64,000 bases of DNA from G963663315 sp965231905. GTDB taxonomy: Bacteria; Pseudomonadota; Gammaproteobacteria; Arenicellales; Poriferihabitantaceae. Below are positions 24,606-33,496 of the stretch, in pieces (the stretch's first letter is position 1; every line of letters begins with the position of its first letter). The translations under genes and the position numbers were made by a program. The stretch lies in NCBI GenBank assembly GCA_965231905.1, contig CBDDOO010000001.1, positions 124,001 to 188,000 of the forward strand, given 5' to 3'. Below the pieces are notes generated by a model. That model saw only the letters and a list, made by a program, of their open reading frames with translations, did no database searches and was not told the DNA's origin.

Positions 24606-25670
24606 CTAAATTGGTTGTCGATTCATCCGGGCGCTGGCCTGTACGGAAGTCACACAAACCAGTTGTACGATGTCATCTACGCTGCATCCTCTCGATAAAT
24701 CATTGACCGGACGGTCGAGACCCTGCAGAACCGGCCCAATCGCTTGAACTCCGCCGATTCGCTGCGCGATCTTGTAGCCGATATTCGCCGATTGCAAATC
24801 GGGAAAAATAAAGACATTGGCTGGCGCCTGTACCTTTATGCCGGGCGCTTTTCGTTCGAGGATTTCAGGTATTACCGCCGCGTCAAATTGTACTTCACTC
24901 ATCAATGCGATGTCTGGCCGTTTTTCGCGGATGATCTGGCCCGCTCGAATAACCTTGTCCACATTCGGGTGGCTGGCGCTTCCGGCAGTCGAGAATGAGA
25001 GCAGGCAGACTGTCGGGTCCAGTCCAGCCAGGGAAACGGCGCTATCTGCCGAGGCAACCGCAATTTCCGCAAGTTGGGTTGGGTCGGGGTCGACTACCAA
25101 AGCACAATCTGCATACAGGGCAGTGCCCTGAACAGCCTGATGGGGCAGGTCGTGCTGCATGATGAAAAAACTTGAAACCAGCTTGATCCCCGGTTTGGCG
25201 CCAATGATTTGCAGCGCTGCTCGAACCACATCCGAAGTGCGATTGACTGCGCCTGCCACACACCCATCGGCATCACCGGATGCAACCATCATCATGCCGA
25301 ACACCAGCGGGTCTTTGATCCGGGCTTCAGCTTCTGCCCGGATCATTCCCCGGCGCTGATTGAGGTCCAGCAATTTCTCTATATAGTCGTTTTTCCGGGC
25401 AGAGGTTTGTGGGTTGATTACTTCGACATGATCAGTATTCGAGGGAGGCCTGTGGTTTCCAAGCAGGATTATCCTGGCAAGCTGCTGGCGGGAAACTTCC
25501 ATTGTTGCCTCAATGATCCTGGGATCGTCAGATTCAGGCAAAACGATTCGGCTGCGAGATTTTCTGGCCCGATCAAACAGTAGGGACAGGCCTCCGTGCC
25601 TGTCCGCGTTACGGGTATCGACAATACCGGACAACCACGGAGGGTTGTCCCTACCAGTGAAATCCGGCAT
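24606..25670 (-). CDS. pta: Phosphate acetyltransferase with repeat-encoded N terminus
   Basis: This 354-residue enzyme converts acetyl phosphate and CoA to acetyl-CoA. The PTA/PTB domain begins LLFDRARKSRSRIVLPE and includes VASGDADGCVAGAVNRTSDVVRAA, FIMQHDLPH and LMSEVQFDAAVIPE. It follows xsc by 44 bp, the usual arrangement in taurine degradation, where Xsc makes the acetyl phosphate. The only ATG close to the domain is at 25670, and residues 6-31 are then encoded by a palindromic repeat (25580-25654). A non-ATG start inside or just after the repeat is the alternative. The open frame extends upstream to 25802 inside xsc and is not used here. Confidence 0.9.
   Translation of the reverse strand: MPDFTGRDNPPWLSGIVDTRNADRHGGLSLLFDRARKSRSRIVLPESDDPRIIEATMEVSRQQLARIILLGNHRPPSNTDHVEVINPQTSARKNDYIEKLLDLNQRRGMIRAEAEARIKDPLVFGMMMVASGDADGCVAGAVNRTSDVVRAALQIIGAKPGIKLVSSFFIMQHDLPHQAVQGTALYADCALVVDPDPTQLAEIAVASADSAVSLAGLDPTVCLLSFSTAGSASHPNVDKVIRAGQIIREKRPDIALMSEVQFDAAVIPEILERKAPGIKVQAPANVFIFPDLQSANIGYKIAQRIGGVQAIGPVLQGLDRPVNDLSRGCSVDDIVQLVCVTSVQASARMNRQPI
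25580..25654. repeat. 75-bp palindromic repeat inside the 5' end of pta
   Basis: Two 26-bp arms (25580-25605 and 25629-25654) are near-perfect inverses of each other, differing at four positions. Each arm is itself a hairpin with a perfect 8-bp stem (GGACAGGC/GCCTGTCC; GGACAACC/GGTTGTCC), and the two six-base loops (CTCCGT and ACGGAG) are complementary. The centre has GGTAT-CGACA-ATACC. This is the structure of an interspersed MITE-like or REP-like element. It is read through by pta. Confidence 0.85.
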
Positions 25671-25714
25671 CGCGCGCTCGCAACCCTGGCGATGTGGTCG
25701 GGTTGTCCCGGCGG

Positions 25715-27478
25715 CTATACGAAATCCCTGTATTTGGCCAGATGCCGGACCGGTTTTGACAAGGCGTCCCGGCGAAACGGGTCTCCGAGTTCGCGTGTAC
25801 ACATGATTTCAATGACCGTGGACTTGCCGTCATTCATCTGCATGTCCACTGCCCGGGTCAGGGCCGGGCCAACATCTTCGAGCTTATCCACTACGATACC
25901 TTCCGTGCCCATGGCCTTGCCGATTTGCGCAAAGCTTTTGTTGTCCAGTTCTCCGGCCACAAACCGGCGGTTGTAGAAATCGACCTGGTTTTTCTTCTCG
26001 GCGCCCCATTGTCGATTATGGAATACGACTCCGGTAACCGGAATGCCGTGACGAACCGAGGTCATGATTTCAGACATGCTCATTGCCCAGGCGCCATCCC
26101 CCGAGTAAGCGATAGCCGGTCGGTCCTGCGCCGCGCATTTGGCCCCAATCATGGTGGGCAGCGCATAACCGCAGTTACCCCAGCTCATTGGCGCGAAGAA
26201 ACTGCGCGGGCGTTCAAAACGCAGATAACTGTTGGCGATGGCATTGATGTTGCCGATGTCGGTCGATACCATCGCGTCTTGTGGCATGGCCAGTTCGAGT
26301 TGGCGGAGAACCTGTCGGGGATGCAGCCAGTTGCCCGCTTCATCGCCTTGTTCCTGGATCATATCCAGACTGTAGTCATCCTTTTCATGGATCCATTCAT
26401 CCAGTTCTGTTTCCCATGCCGCCTTTTCGGCAGCGATAATATCGGCGCGTTCCCGGCGGCTCGAATCGCAGGCGAGAGAAAGATTTTCGAGGCGCGCTGA
26501 CAATGCTTTTGCCGATGCTCCGGCATCTCCACAGATGCCGACAGAAATTTTCTTGACCAGTCCCAGCATTTTATGGTCCGCGTCTATCTGGATGATTTTC
26601 GCGTCCTTCGGCCAATAATCAATGCCGTATTGCGGTAAAGTCCCGAAAGGGCCAAGCCGGGTGCCCAGCGCAATCACCACATCTGCCTTGCTGATCAGTG
26701 ACATCGCGGCTTTTGAACCATGGTAACCCAGTGGTCCGCACCACAATGGGTGGCTGGCCGGGAACGAGTCGTTGTGCAGGTAGCTGTTTACCACGGCTGC
26801 TCCCAACCGTTCCGCCAACGCCCTGCATTCATCCACTGCGTCTGCCATCACGACACCGCCGCCTGAAATGATGACCGGGAATTTAGCGGTTTTCAGCAGT
26901 ACTAAAGCTTCATTCAAAGTCTTTTCTCCACCAGGCCCGCGATCAACTCTCATCGGTTCGGGAATATTGATATCGACCTCACCGTAGAAATAATCCCGTG
27001 GAATATTCAACTGGGTAGGGCCGATTTCCGACATGGCGCGGTCAAAACAGCGCGCCGTATATTCCGCCATTCGGGCAGGATTGTTTACATGGCCCTGGTA
27101 TTTCACGAATTCCTGGAACATCGGCAACTGATTGGCTTCCTGGAACCCGCCCAGTCCCTGGCCCATGGTGCCGGTTTCCGGGGTAATCATGACAACAGGA
27201 GAGTGTGCCCAGTAAGCGGCGGCGATCGCCGTAACGCAGTTACTGATACCCGGGCCATTCTGACCAATGACGACACCATGCCGACCGCTTACACGGGCGT
27301 AGCCATCAGCCATGTGTCCTGCCCCCTGTTCGTGAACCACCGGGATCAGGCGGATGCCCGCGGGCGCAAAAATATCCATCGCATCCATGAATGCCGATCC
27401 CATGATCCCGAAGATGTCGGTTACACCATTGGCCGCCATTGTTTCCACAAAGGCTTCCGATGTTGTCATTCTTGTCAT
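25715..27478 (-). CDS. xsc: Sulfoacetaldehyde acetyltransferase
   Basis: This 587-residue thiamine-diphosphate enzyme splits sulfoacetaldehyde with phosphate into acetyl phosphate and sulfite. The Glu of VVHEQGAGHMADGY activates the cofactor, and GDGAWAMSMSEIMTSVRHG is the ThDP-binding motif. Xsc-specific stretches include PTQLNIPRDYFYGEVDINIPEP and HNRQWGAEKKNQVDFYNRRF, which separate it from acetolactate synthase. AGAGGA lies nine bases before the ATG. The gene sits between ald and pta, the standard neighbours in taurine dissimilation. The taurine-to-sulfoacetaldehyde enzyme (Tpa or taurine dehydrogenase) is not in the window. Confidence 0.95.
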   Translation of the reverse strand: MTRMTTSEAFVETMAANGVTDIFGIMGSAFMDAMDIFAPAGIRLIPVVHEQGAGHMADGYARVSGRHGVVIGQNGPGISNCVTAIAAAYWAHSPVVMITPETGTMGQGLGGFQEANQLPMFQEFVKYQGHVNNPARMAEYTARCFDRAMSEIGPTQLNIPRDYFYGEVDINIPEPMRVDRGPGGEKTLNEALVLLKTAKFPVIISGGGVVMADAVDECRALAERLGAAVVNSYLHNDSFPASHPLWCGPLGYHGSKAAMSLISKADVVIALGTRLGPFGTLPQYGIDYWPKDAKIIQIDADHKMLGLVKKISVGICGDAGASAKALSARLENLSLACDSSRRERADIIAAEKAAWETELDEWIHEKDDYSLDMIQEQGDEAGNWLHPRQVLRQLELAMPQDAMVSTDIGNINAIANSYLRFERPRSFFAPMSWGNCGYALPTMIGAKCAAQDRPAIAYSGDGAWAMSMSEIMTSVRHGIPVTGVVFHNRQWGAEKKNQVDFYNRRFVAGELDNKSFAQIGKAMGTEGIVVDKLEDVGPALTRAVDMQMNDGKSTVIEIMCTRELGDPFRRDALSKPVRHLAKYRDFV

Positions 27479-27539
27479 TTAAATTATCCTCTTGTTGAAA
27501 TAGGGTCAAAAATTCGGGCAGGGAGAAGTGAGAGGCAAC

Positions 27540-28658
27540 TCAACCACCGAGCGCGCGGACCGGATCGACATACTCATACCCCAGATCCTCTGCCACTTCA
27601 CGGCAGGTGATCTTTCCGGCATGCACATTCAAGCCATTGCACAGGTGTGGATCATCCAATAATGCCTGCTTCACCCCTTTGTTCGCCAGACTGATTGCAA
27701 ATGGCAAAGTGACATTGTTCAGTGCGTAAGTCGAAGTACGCGGCACCCCGCCCGGCATATTGGCAACGCAGTAATGTACTACATCATCGACACAGAAGGT
27801 AGGTTCCGCATGGGTCGTCGCTTTCGACGTTTCACAACAGCCTCCCTGGTCAATGGCGACATCCACGATTACTGACCCTGGTTTCATATTTTTGACCATT
27901 TCCTTCGTTACCAGTTTCGGCGCTTCGGCGCCGGGTATCAATACGCCGCCGATAACCAGGTCCGCCTCCGTTACATGTTTGTCAAGGGCATCGGAGGTGG
28001 AGAAAACAGAGTTGGTTGAACGGCCAAAGTTTTGCCAGTGTCTTTCTATCGAAACCGGATTGTTGTCCACTACCCAGACGTCAGCGCCCATCCCGACCGC
28101 GATATGACAGGCATGGGTGCCTACGACACCGGCTCCAAGAACGACCACCTTGCACGGATCAACCCCGGGGACCCCTCCGAGCAGCATACCAAGCCCGCCA
28201 TGGGGCTGTTCGAGGCAGTAGGCGCCCGCCTGGATTGCCATACGTCCGGCCACTTTTGACATCGGCGCCAGCAGAGGCAGTCCGCCGAGTGGAGAGGTTA
28301 CGGTTTCATAAGCAATGCAGGTCGCTCCACTGGCTACCAGATCCCGGGTCTGTTCCGGGTCAGGAGCCAGATGCAGATAGGTGTAAAGGATTTGTCCTTC
28401 CCGGAGCATTTTTCGCTCCACTGGCTGGGGTTCCTTGACCTTGATCACCATTTCGGCCCTGGAAAAAATTTCTTCAGCGCTGTCAACGATACTGGCGCCC
28501 GCGTTCCGGTATTCCTGGTCCGAGGCGCTGATGCCAGTCCCTGCACGGGTTTCCACTATGACCTGATGTCCGTTTCCGGTCATTTCCCGGACACTGGTCG
28601 GCGTCAGGCCGACCCGGTATTCATGATTTTTGATTTCCTTTGGAACGCCTACAAGCAT
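27540..28658 (-). CDS. ald: Alanine dehydrogenase
   Basis: This 372-residue enzyme interconverts L-alanine and pyruvate with NAD+ and releases ammonium. The opening MLVGVPKEIKNHEYRVGLTP, the catalytic KVKEPQPVE lysine, YLHLAP histidine and the nucleotide-binding VVVLGAGVVGTHA are all present, and the length is exact for the family. It is the first gene of the minus-strand run ahead of xsc (61 bp gap). Alanine formed by taurine-pyruvate transaminase, or by PhnW encoded divergently, would be recycled to pyruvate here. The start is at the edge of a 227-bp divergent control region with a tandem repeat. Confidence 0.96.
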   Translation of the reverse strand: MLVGVPKEIKNHEYRVGLTPTSVREMTGNGHQVIVETRAGTGISASDQEYRNAGASIVDSAEEIFSRAEMVIKVKEPQPVERKMLREGQILYTYLHLAPDPEQTRDLVASGATCIAYETVTSPLGGLPLLAPMSKVAGRMAIQAGAYCLEQPHGGLGMLLGGVPGVDPCKVVVLGAGVVGTHACHIAVGMGADVWVVDNNPVSIERHWQNFGRSTNSVFSTSDALDKHVTEADLVIGGVLIPGAEAPKLVTKEMVKNMKPGSVIVDVAIDQGGCCETSKATTHAEPTFCVDDVVHYCVANMPGGVPRTSTYALNNVTLPFAISLANKGVKQALLDDPHLCNGLNVHAGKITCREVAEDLGYEYVDPVRALGG

Positions 28659-28673
28659 AGGATTACCTCACTA

Positions 28674-28707
28674 GATAGTCAGCGGCAGAAGATAGTCAGC
28701 GGCAGAT
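28674..28707. repeat. 17-bp tandem repeat upstream of ald
   Basis: GATAGTCAGCGGCAGA(A/T) occurs twice head to tail (28674-28690 and 28691-28707; 16 of 17 bases identical), 15-48 bp upstream of the ald start. It could be paired operator sites or a replication duplication. The rest of the 28659-28885 gap shows no clear promoter. Confidence 0.7.
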
Positions 28708-28885
28708 CAAGTCCACATAATTTACGCCGAGGTGGCAAAATAGTAAGTCCCGGGTTTTTGTTGTAGTACCAGAAGAAGACATTGCGATGAGCCAGGTTGG
28801 TTTACAATGCCAGAAATTGTCCGGCGGCAACGTATCAGATATCATTTGTTACAGATTATACAATGTGTATTGTGAGAAATCATTC

Positions 28886-29419
28886 ATGAAAGCTTCCAGA
28901 GCCGGCCACCTTTGTGTCGAGTCAGTTTGTATCGTTGATGCGCAGGATCGGATGGTAAGGACAGCGGGACGGGATGAAATGCGAAAATACGGACTGCTCC
29001 ACAGGGTTACTTTTGTGTTGGTTTTCAATGCTCAGGGTGAAATTCTGGTGCAGACACGGACGATGCTCAAGGACTGGTATCCGGGGCGTATCGACCTTGC
29101 CGCTGGTGGCGTAATGACCGCAGGGGAAAGCTATGAAGAATCCGCTGGTCGGGAATTACAGGAAGAACTCGGTATCCGGTCAGCCCTCGATTTCGAATTT
29201 AAAATCTATTTCGAGGACAATAATTCCAATCCATCGGCAAAGAGCTGGGGTTCGGTCTATTCCTGTTTGTCTGAAGGCCCGTTTGTATTGCAGCCGGAAG
29301 AGGTCGATCAGGTCTGTTTCATGACGGTGGGCGAGGCGCTGAAAATCCCGGCAGACAGGACCACCCCGGATACCAGGCTGGTACTGCTTGCATACACAGT
29401 CGGGCGCGGTCGGAGGTGA
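28886..29419 (+). CDS. NUDIX hydrolase
   Basis: This 177-residue protein has the complete NUDIX box G-x5-E-x7-R-E-L-x-E-E-L-G-I in GGVMTAGESYEESAGRELQEELGI (quoted in two overlapping parts: GGVMTAGESYEESAG and RELQEELGI). The layout, with an N-terminal stretch HLCVESVCIVDAQDRMV and a VQTRTMLKDWYPGRIDLAAGG core, resembles the YfcD/isopentenyl-diphosphate-isomerase-like branch. The ATG at 28886 is preferred; the frame opens at 28787 but lacks family similarity there. Its place before the phosphonate importer may be incidental. The substrate is unknown. Confidence 0.85.
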   Translation: MKASRAGHLCVESVCIVDAQDRMVRTAGRDEMRKYGLLHRVTFVLVFNAQGEILVQTRTMLKDWYPGRIDLAAGGVMTAGESYEESAGRELQEELGIRSALDFEFKIYFEDNNSNPSAKSWGSVYSCLSEGPFVLQPEEVDQVCFMTVGEALKIPADRTTPDTRLVLLAYTVGRGRR

Positions 29420-29452
29420 GCGTGTTTTTAATGTTTGTTTAAGTTAATATAT

Positions 29453-29511
29453 CACTGCCAGAGTTGTTCGAGGCGAAAAATACACTGTCGCAGTATTGCC
29501 GGTTGGCAGTG
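29453..29511. promoter_or_regulatory. Inverted repeat upstream of the phosphonate importer
   Basis: CACTGCCA (29453-29460) and TGGCAGTG (29504-29511) are perfect inverses 43 bp apart, 37 bp before the binding-protein start. This could be a two-site operator. An AT-rich TTAATATAT stretch lies just upstream. Confidence 0.35.
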
Positions 29512-29547
29512 TCAAACAATCTGAAATTTACCCGGGAGAATACAATC

Positions 29548-30573
29548 ATGAGAAAAAACAGATTCAATGTGCTTGCAAGCATTGCAGTGGCATGGCTGAT
29601 CTCAGTCAATGCGTTTGCTGCAACCGAATTAACCGTATACACCGCGGTCGAGGCGGAAGATCTGAAGAAGTATGCCGAACGCTTCAATCAGGATCATCCA
29701 GATATCAAGATCAACTGGGTGCGGGATTCGACCGGGATTGTCACCGCAAAATTGCTGGCGGAAAAGGAAAACCCCCAGGCTGATGTTATCTGGGGGTTGG
29801 CTGCAACCAGTTTGTTGCTGATGAAAGGCGAGGGTATGCTCGAACCCTATGCGCCGGCAGGACTTGAAGGACTCGACGACAAGTTTTCTGACAAGGAATC
29901 CCCGCCTTCATGGGTAGGGATGGATGCCTGGGTTGCCGCAATCTGTGTCAACACTGTAGAGGCCGACGCCAATGGCTTGCCGATTCCTTCTTCATGGAAG
30001 GATCTGACCGACCCGGTGTACAAAGGCCATGTCGCTATGCCAAACCCCAACTCTTCCGGCACCGGATTCCTTGACGTTTCCAGCTGGTTGCAGATTTTCG
30101 GTGAAGAAGAGGGCTGGGCTTTTATGGACGCATTGCATGCGAATATCCACCATTACACGCATTCCGGTTCCAAACCCTGCAAACAGGCTGCATCGGGTGA
30201 GGTCGCGATTGGCGTCTCCTTTGCTTTTCGCGGCGCCAAGTCAAAGGCCAAGGGAGCGCCACTGGAAATCATTATTCCATCAGAGGGTATTGGCTGGGAT
30301 ATGGAAGCGACAGCGATTGTCAAGGGAACCGATAATCCAGAGGCAGCCAGAACCCTGGTCGACTGGTCCATTACTGACAAGGCGAACATGATGTATAACG
30401 AAGGTTATGCGGTAATTGGCAAACAGGCGTTGGCGAAACCGGTAGAACACTTCCCTGATAACATTCCCGAAGCCATGATCGACAATGATTTTGAGTGGGC
30501 TGCAAGCAATCGCAAACGCATACTGGCCGAGTGGCAGGCCCGTTATGACTCCAAATCAGAACCCAAAAGCTGA
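29548..30573 (+). CDS. phnS2: 2-aminoethylphosphonate ABC transporter substrate-binding protein
   Basis: This 341-residue periplasmic protein has a signal peptide (MRKNRFNVLASIAVAWLI to NAFA, cleavage before ATE). The mature part begins TELTVYTAVEAEDLKKYAE and contains NWVRDSTGIVTAKLLAEKEN and ADVIWGLAATSLLLM, the pattern of the putative 2-aminoethylphosphonate binding family, which is related to ferric-iron binding proteins. The start at 29548 has CGGGAGA upstream; an in-frame ATG at 29464 lacks the signal. ATPase, double permease and PhnW genes nearby support aminoethylphosphonate as ligand; iron is the less likely alternative. Confidence 0.85.
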   Translation: MRKNRFNVLASIAVAWLISVNAFAATELTVYTAVEAEDLKKYAERFNQDHPDIKINWVRDSTGIVTAKLLAEKENPQADVIWGLAATSLLLMKGEGMLEPYAPAGLEGLDDKFSDKESPPSWVGMDAWVAAICVNTVEADANGLPIPSSWKDLTDPVYKGHVAMPNPNSSGTGFLDVSSWLQIFGEEEGWAFMDALHANIHHYTHSGSKPCKQAASGEVAIGVSFAFRGAKSKAKGAPLEIIIPSEGIGWDMEATAIVKGTDNPEAARTLVDWSITDKANMMYNEGYAVIGKQALAKPVEHFPDNIPEAMIDNDFEWAASNRKRILAEWQARYDSKSEPKS

Positions 30574-30609
30574 CATGACAACAATGATCATTACTTAAAG
30601 CCCGGGGTC

Positions 30610-30643
30610 CTGCCCGATTTCCGGCGCTGCCGGGGTCGGGCAG
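30610..30643 (+). other. Intercistronic hairpin after the binding-protein gene
   Basis: CTGCCCGA (30610-30617) pairs with TCGGGCAG (30636-30643), and the loop contains a further CCGGCGCTGCCGG stem. No T-run follows, so it is more likely a 3'-end stabiliser or processing site than a terminator; it may keep binding protein in excess over ATPase and permease. Confidence 0.6.
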
Positions 30644-30662
30644 TATTTGCAGAATTTCTGCC

Positions 30663-31754
30663 ATGTCTGAAAATCCTCATTGTGAACCTTACCTGAGAAT
30701 TTCCCGGTTAACCAAGAAATTTGGCGATTTTACCGCGCTTGAGGAAATTTCCCTGGTGGTTAATGAGGGGGAGTTCGTCTGTTTTCTGGGGCCATCGGGA
30801 TGTGGCAAGACAACATTGCTGCGCGCAATTGCCGGGCTCGATATCCAGACCTGGGGTGAGGTGGAACAGGCCGGGAAGGATGTATCAGCGCTACCTCCAT
30901 CAATGCGGGATTTTGGAATCGTATTCCAATCTTACGCGCTGTTTCCGAATTTGACCATAGAGAAAAATATCGGCTATGGTCTGGAGAGTCAGAGGCTTCC
31001 AAAAAGCGAGATAAACAGTCGTGTAGGCGCTCTTCTGGATCTGGTCGGCATGCCCGATCAGGGGAAGAAGTATCCAGCGCAACTTTCCGGGGGGCAGCAA
31101 CAACGGGTTGCCCTGGCCAGAGCGATTGCGATTTCACCGGGGTTGCTGTTGCTGGATGAGCCGCTTTCTGCGCTGGATGCAAAGGTGAGGGTGAAGTTAC
31201 GCCATGAGATAAAGGAATTACAGGCAAAGCTGGGGGTCACAACGATCATGGTGACGCATGATCAGGAGGAGGCGCTGACCATGGCGGATCGTATTGTAGT
31301 GATGAACGATGGCGTGATCGAGCAGATTGGTACGCCCCAGGAGATTTATAATTGGCCACAAACCCGATTCGTCGCGAATTTCATCGGCACGATGAATTTT
31401 TTCCCGGCCACAGTGACCGGTCAGGAGCAGATCAGCGCCGGGCAGGTTTCCTTACGTTGTGCTGTCGGCGAAAACAGGGTCGGAGATGAGATTACCGCAT
31501 CCATTCGCCCGGAGGGCATTGCGGTTGGCCGACATGATCAAAACAGACTGGATGCCAGAATTGAGGTAATTGAGTTCCTGGGCGCATTTGTGCGCGCGGA
31601 ATTATTGATTGATGGAATGGAGTCGAGCCGACTGCTCGCTGACTTTTCGGCCAATCTGGTTCGTCGTGAACAGCTTGCTGAAGGCATGAGCATCCCGATT
31701 GCGCTTCCTGCCGAAAGTATACGCATTTATCCTGGCATAAGGCCATGTCTGTGA
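30663..31754 (+). CDS. phnT2: 2-aminoethylphosphonate ABC transporter ATP-binding protein
   Basis: This 363-residue ATPase powers the importer. Walker A is GPSGCGKTTLL, the Q-loop is VFQSYALFPNL, the signature LSGGQQQR, Walker B LLLLDEPLSALD and the switch VTHDQEEAL; a C-terminal TOBE-type domain (ITASIRPEGIAVG onward) follows, as in polyamine, iron and phosphonate importers. It overlaps the permease gene by 10 bp, indicating coupled translation. Substrate assignment relies on the neighbours. Confidence 0.88.
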   Translation: MSENPHCEPYLRISRLTKKFGDFTALEEISLVVNEGEFVCFLGPSGCGKTTLLRAIAGLDIQTWGEVEQAGKDVSALPPSMRDFGIVFQSYALFPNLTIEKNIGYGLESQRLPKSEINSRVGALLDLVGMPDQGKKYPAQLSGGQQQRVALARAIAISPGLLLLDEPLSALDAKVRVKLRHEIKELQAKLGVTTIMVTHDQEEALTMADRIVVMNDGVIEQIGTPQEIYNWPQTRFVANFIGTMNFFPATVTGQEQISAGQVSLRCAVGENRVGDEITASIRPEGIAVGRHDQNRLDARIEVIEFLGAFVRAELLIDGMESSRLLADFSANLVRREQLAEGMSIPIALPAESIRIYPGIRPCL

Positions 31755-33463
31755 ATGCAGGCAATCAGGTAGTCAAGACAAACAATCAGGTGGTCAAGGC
31801 AAAGTCGAGTCGTGATGACCGGCAAATGCTTTTGTTCATGGCAGTCATTGCCTGCTACCTGATACTGGCGCTGGCCCTTCCGCTTTACGCCATCCTCTCC
31901 AAGAGTTTTGAGAACAATGATGGAGATTTTATCGGGCTGGCAAACTATATTGAGTATTTCAATACGCCATCGCTGACCTGGTCAATACAGAACAGCCTGA
32001 CTGTTTCGTTCATCACGACACTGATCTCGGTCACGATTGCATTTCTGCTCGCCTACGGCTTGAACAGGAGTTGCATGCCATTCAAGGGGGTGTTCAAAAT
32101 GATCTCCATGGTACCGATACTGGTGCCATCGTTGTTACCGGGTATAGCGCTGATCTACCTGTTCGGAAAACAGGGGATGATTCGCTGGCTGTTGTTTGGC
32201 AACGAAATTTACGGACCGATAGGCATTATCATATCCGAGGTGTTTTTTACTCTGCCTCATGCATTGATCATCATTACGACTGCGTTGTCAATCGCGGATG
32301 CCAGACTCTATGAGGCGGCAGATTCCCTGCAGGCCAGCAAGACAAGAATTTTCTTTACCGTGACATTACCCGGGGCTCGATACGGGTTGATCAGTGCAGC
32401 GTTTGTGGTATTTACATTGACGATTACCGACTTCGGCGCTCCCAAGGTGATTGGTGGAGATTTTAACGTTCTGGCAACCGATATCTACAAACAGGTCATC
32501 GGGCAACAGAATTTTGAAATGGGCGCTGTGGTGAGCCTGGTGCTGCTTTTGCCGGCTGCCCTGGCATTTGGCGTGGACCGGATTGTCCAGAGAAAACAGG
32601 TGGCGTTGCTTTCTTCACGGGCCGTTGCACTCGAGCCCCGGCCCGACAAGGTATTTGATCGGATCATGCTCGGCTATGCCATTGTTGTGAGTATATTTAT
32701 CCTCGGCATACTGGCGACCTGTCAATACGCCGCCCTGATCGAGTTCTACCCCTATAATCTGACCATCGGGCTGACCAACTATCAGTTTGATTTGATGGAT
32801 GGAGGTGGCTGGGATTCTTATTATAATTCCCTTGAACTGGCGATATGGACTGCGGTGGTCGGCACGGTCGTGGTTTTTCTCGGCGCGTTCATGGTGGAAA
32901 AAGGAAGGAAATTCAAATCCGGGAGAAACCTGTTTCAATTTCTTGCCATGCTGCCGATGGCTGTGCCGGGACTGGTGCTGGGGCTTGCCTATATTTTCTT
33001 TTTCAACTCGCCTGACAATCCACTCAATTTTCTGTATCACACCATGGCGATTCTGGTGATCAGCACGATTACCCATTTTTATACCGTGTCCCATCTGACA
33101 GCAGTCACGGCCCTCAAGCAGATGGATCGGGAATTTGAATCGGTTGCGGCATCGTTGAAAGCTCCTTTTTACAGAACTTTAGGCAAGGTCACCGTGCCGG
33201 TGTGTCTGCCTGCCATACTGGACATCAGTATTTATCTTTTTGTGAATGCGATGACGACGGTTTCCGCGGTCGTGTTTTTGTATGGCCCGCACACGGGGCT
33301 GGCTTCGGTGGCGGTACTGAATATGGATGATGCCGGAGATATCGCTCCTGCCGCCGCGATGGGGATGATGATTTTTTATACCAATGCCGGGGTCAGGTTA
33401 CTGCACGGCCTGTTGTCAAGAGGAGTGTTGCAGAAAACCCAGTCCTGGCGCAATCGTACTTGA
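31745..33463 (+). CDS. phnU2: 2-aminoethylphosphonate ABC transporter double permease
   Basis: This 572-residue protein carries two binding-protein-dependent permease domains in tandem, each with about six membrane segments. EAA-type coupling loops are seen at LYEAADSLQASKTRIFFTV in domain 1 and EFESVAASLKAPFYRTLGKV in domain 2. A cytoplasmic N-terminal tail contains a short internal duplication (QVVKTNNQVVKAKS). One such chain can form the whole channel with an ATPase dimer. It starts inside the ATPase gene end. The SDR gene converges from the other strand 33 bp away. Confidence 0.87.
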   Translation: MSVNAGNQVVKTNNQVVKAKSSRDDRQMLLFMAVIACYLILALALPLYAILSKSFENNDGDFIGLANYIEYFNTPSLTWSIQNSLTVSFITTLISVTIAFLLAYGLNRSCMPFKGVFKMISMVPILVPSLLPGIALIYLFGKQGMIRWLLFGNEIYGPIGIIISEVFFTLPHALIIITTALSIADARLYEAADSLQASKTRIFFTVTLPGARYGLISAAFVVFTLTITDFGAPKVIGGDFNVLATDIYKQVIGQQNFEMGAVVSLVLLLPAALAFGVDRIVQRKQVALLSSRAVALEPRPDKVFDRIMLGYAIVVSIFILGILATCQYAALIEFYPYNLTIGLTNYQFDLMDGGGWDSYYNSLELAIWTAVVGTVVVFLGAFMVEKGRKFKSGRNLFQFLAMLPMAVPGLVLGLAYIFFFNSPDNPLNFLYHTMAILVISTITHFYTVSHLTAVTALKQMDREFESVAASLKAPFYRTLGKVTVPVCLPAILDISIYLFVNAMTTVSAVVFLYGPHTGLASVAVLNMDDAGDIAPAAAMGMMIFYTNAGVRLLHGLLSRGVLQKTQSWRNRT

Positions 33464-33496
33464 ACCTGAGACCGGTTTTACCCGATCCCCCGAATC

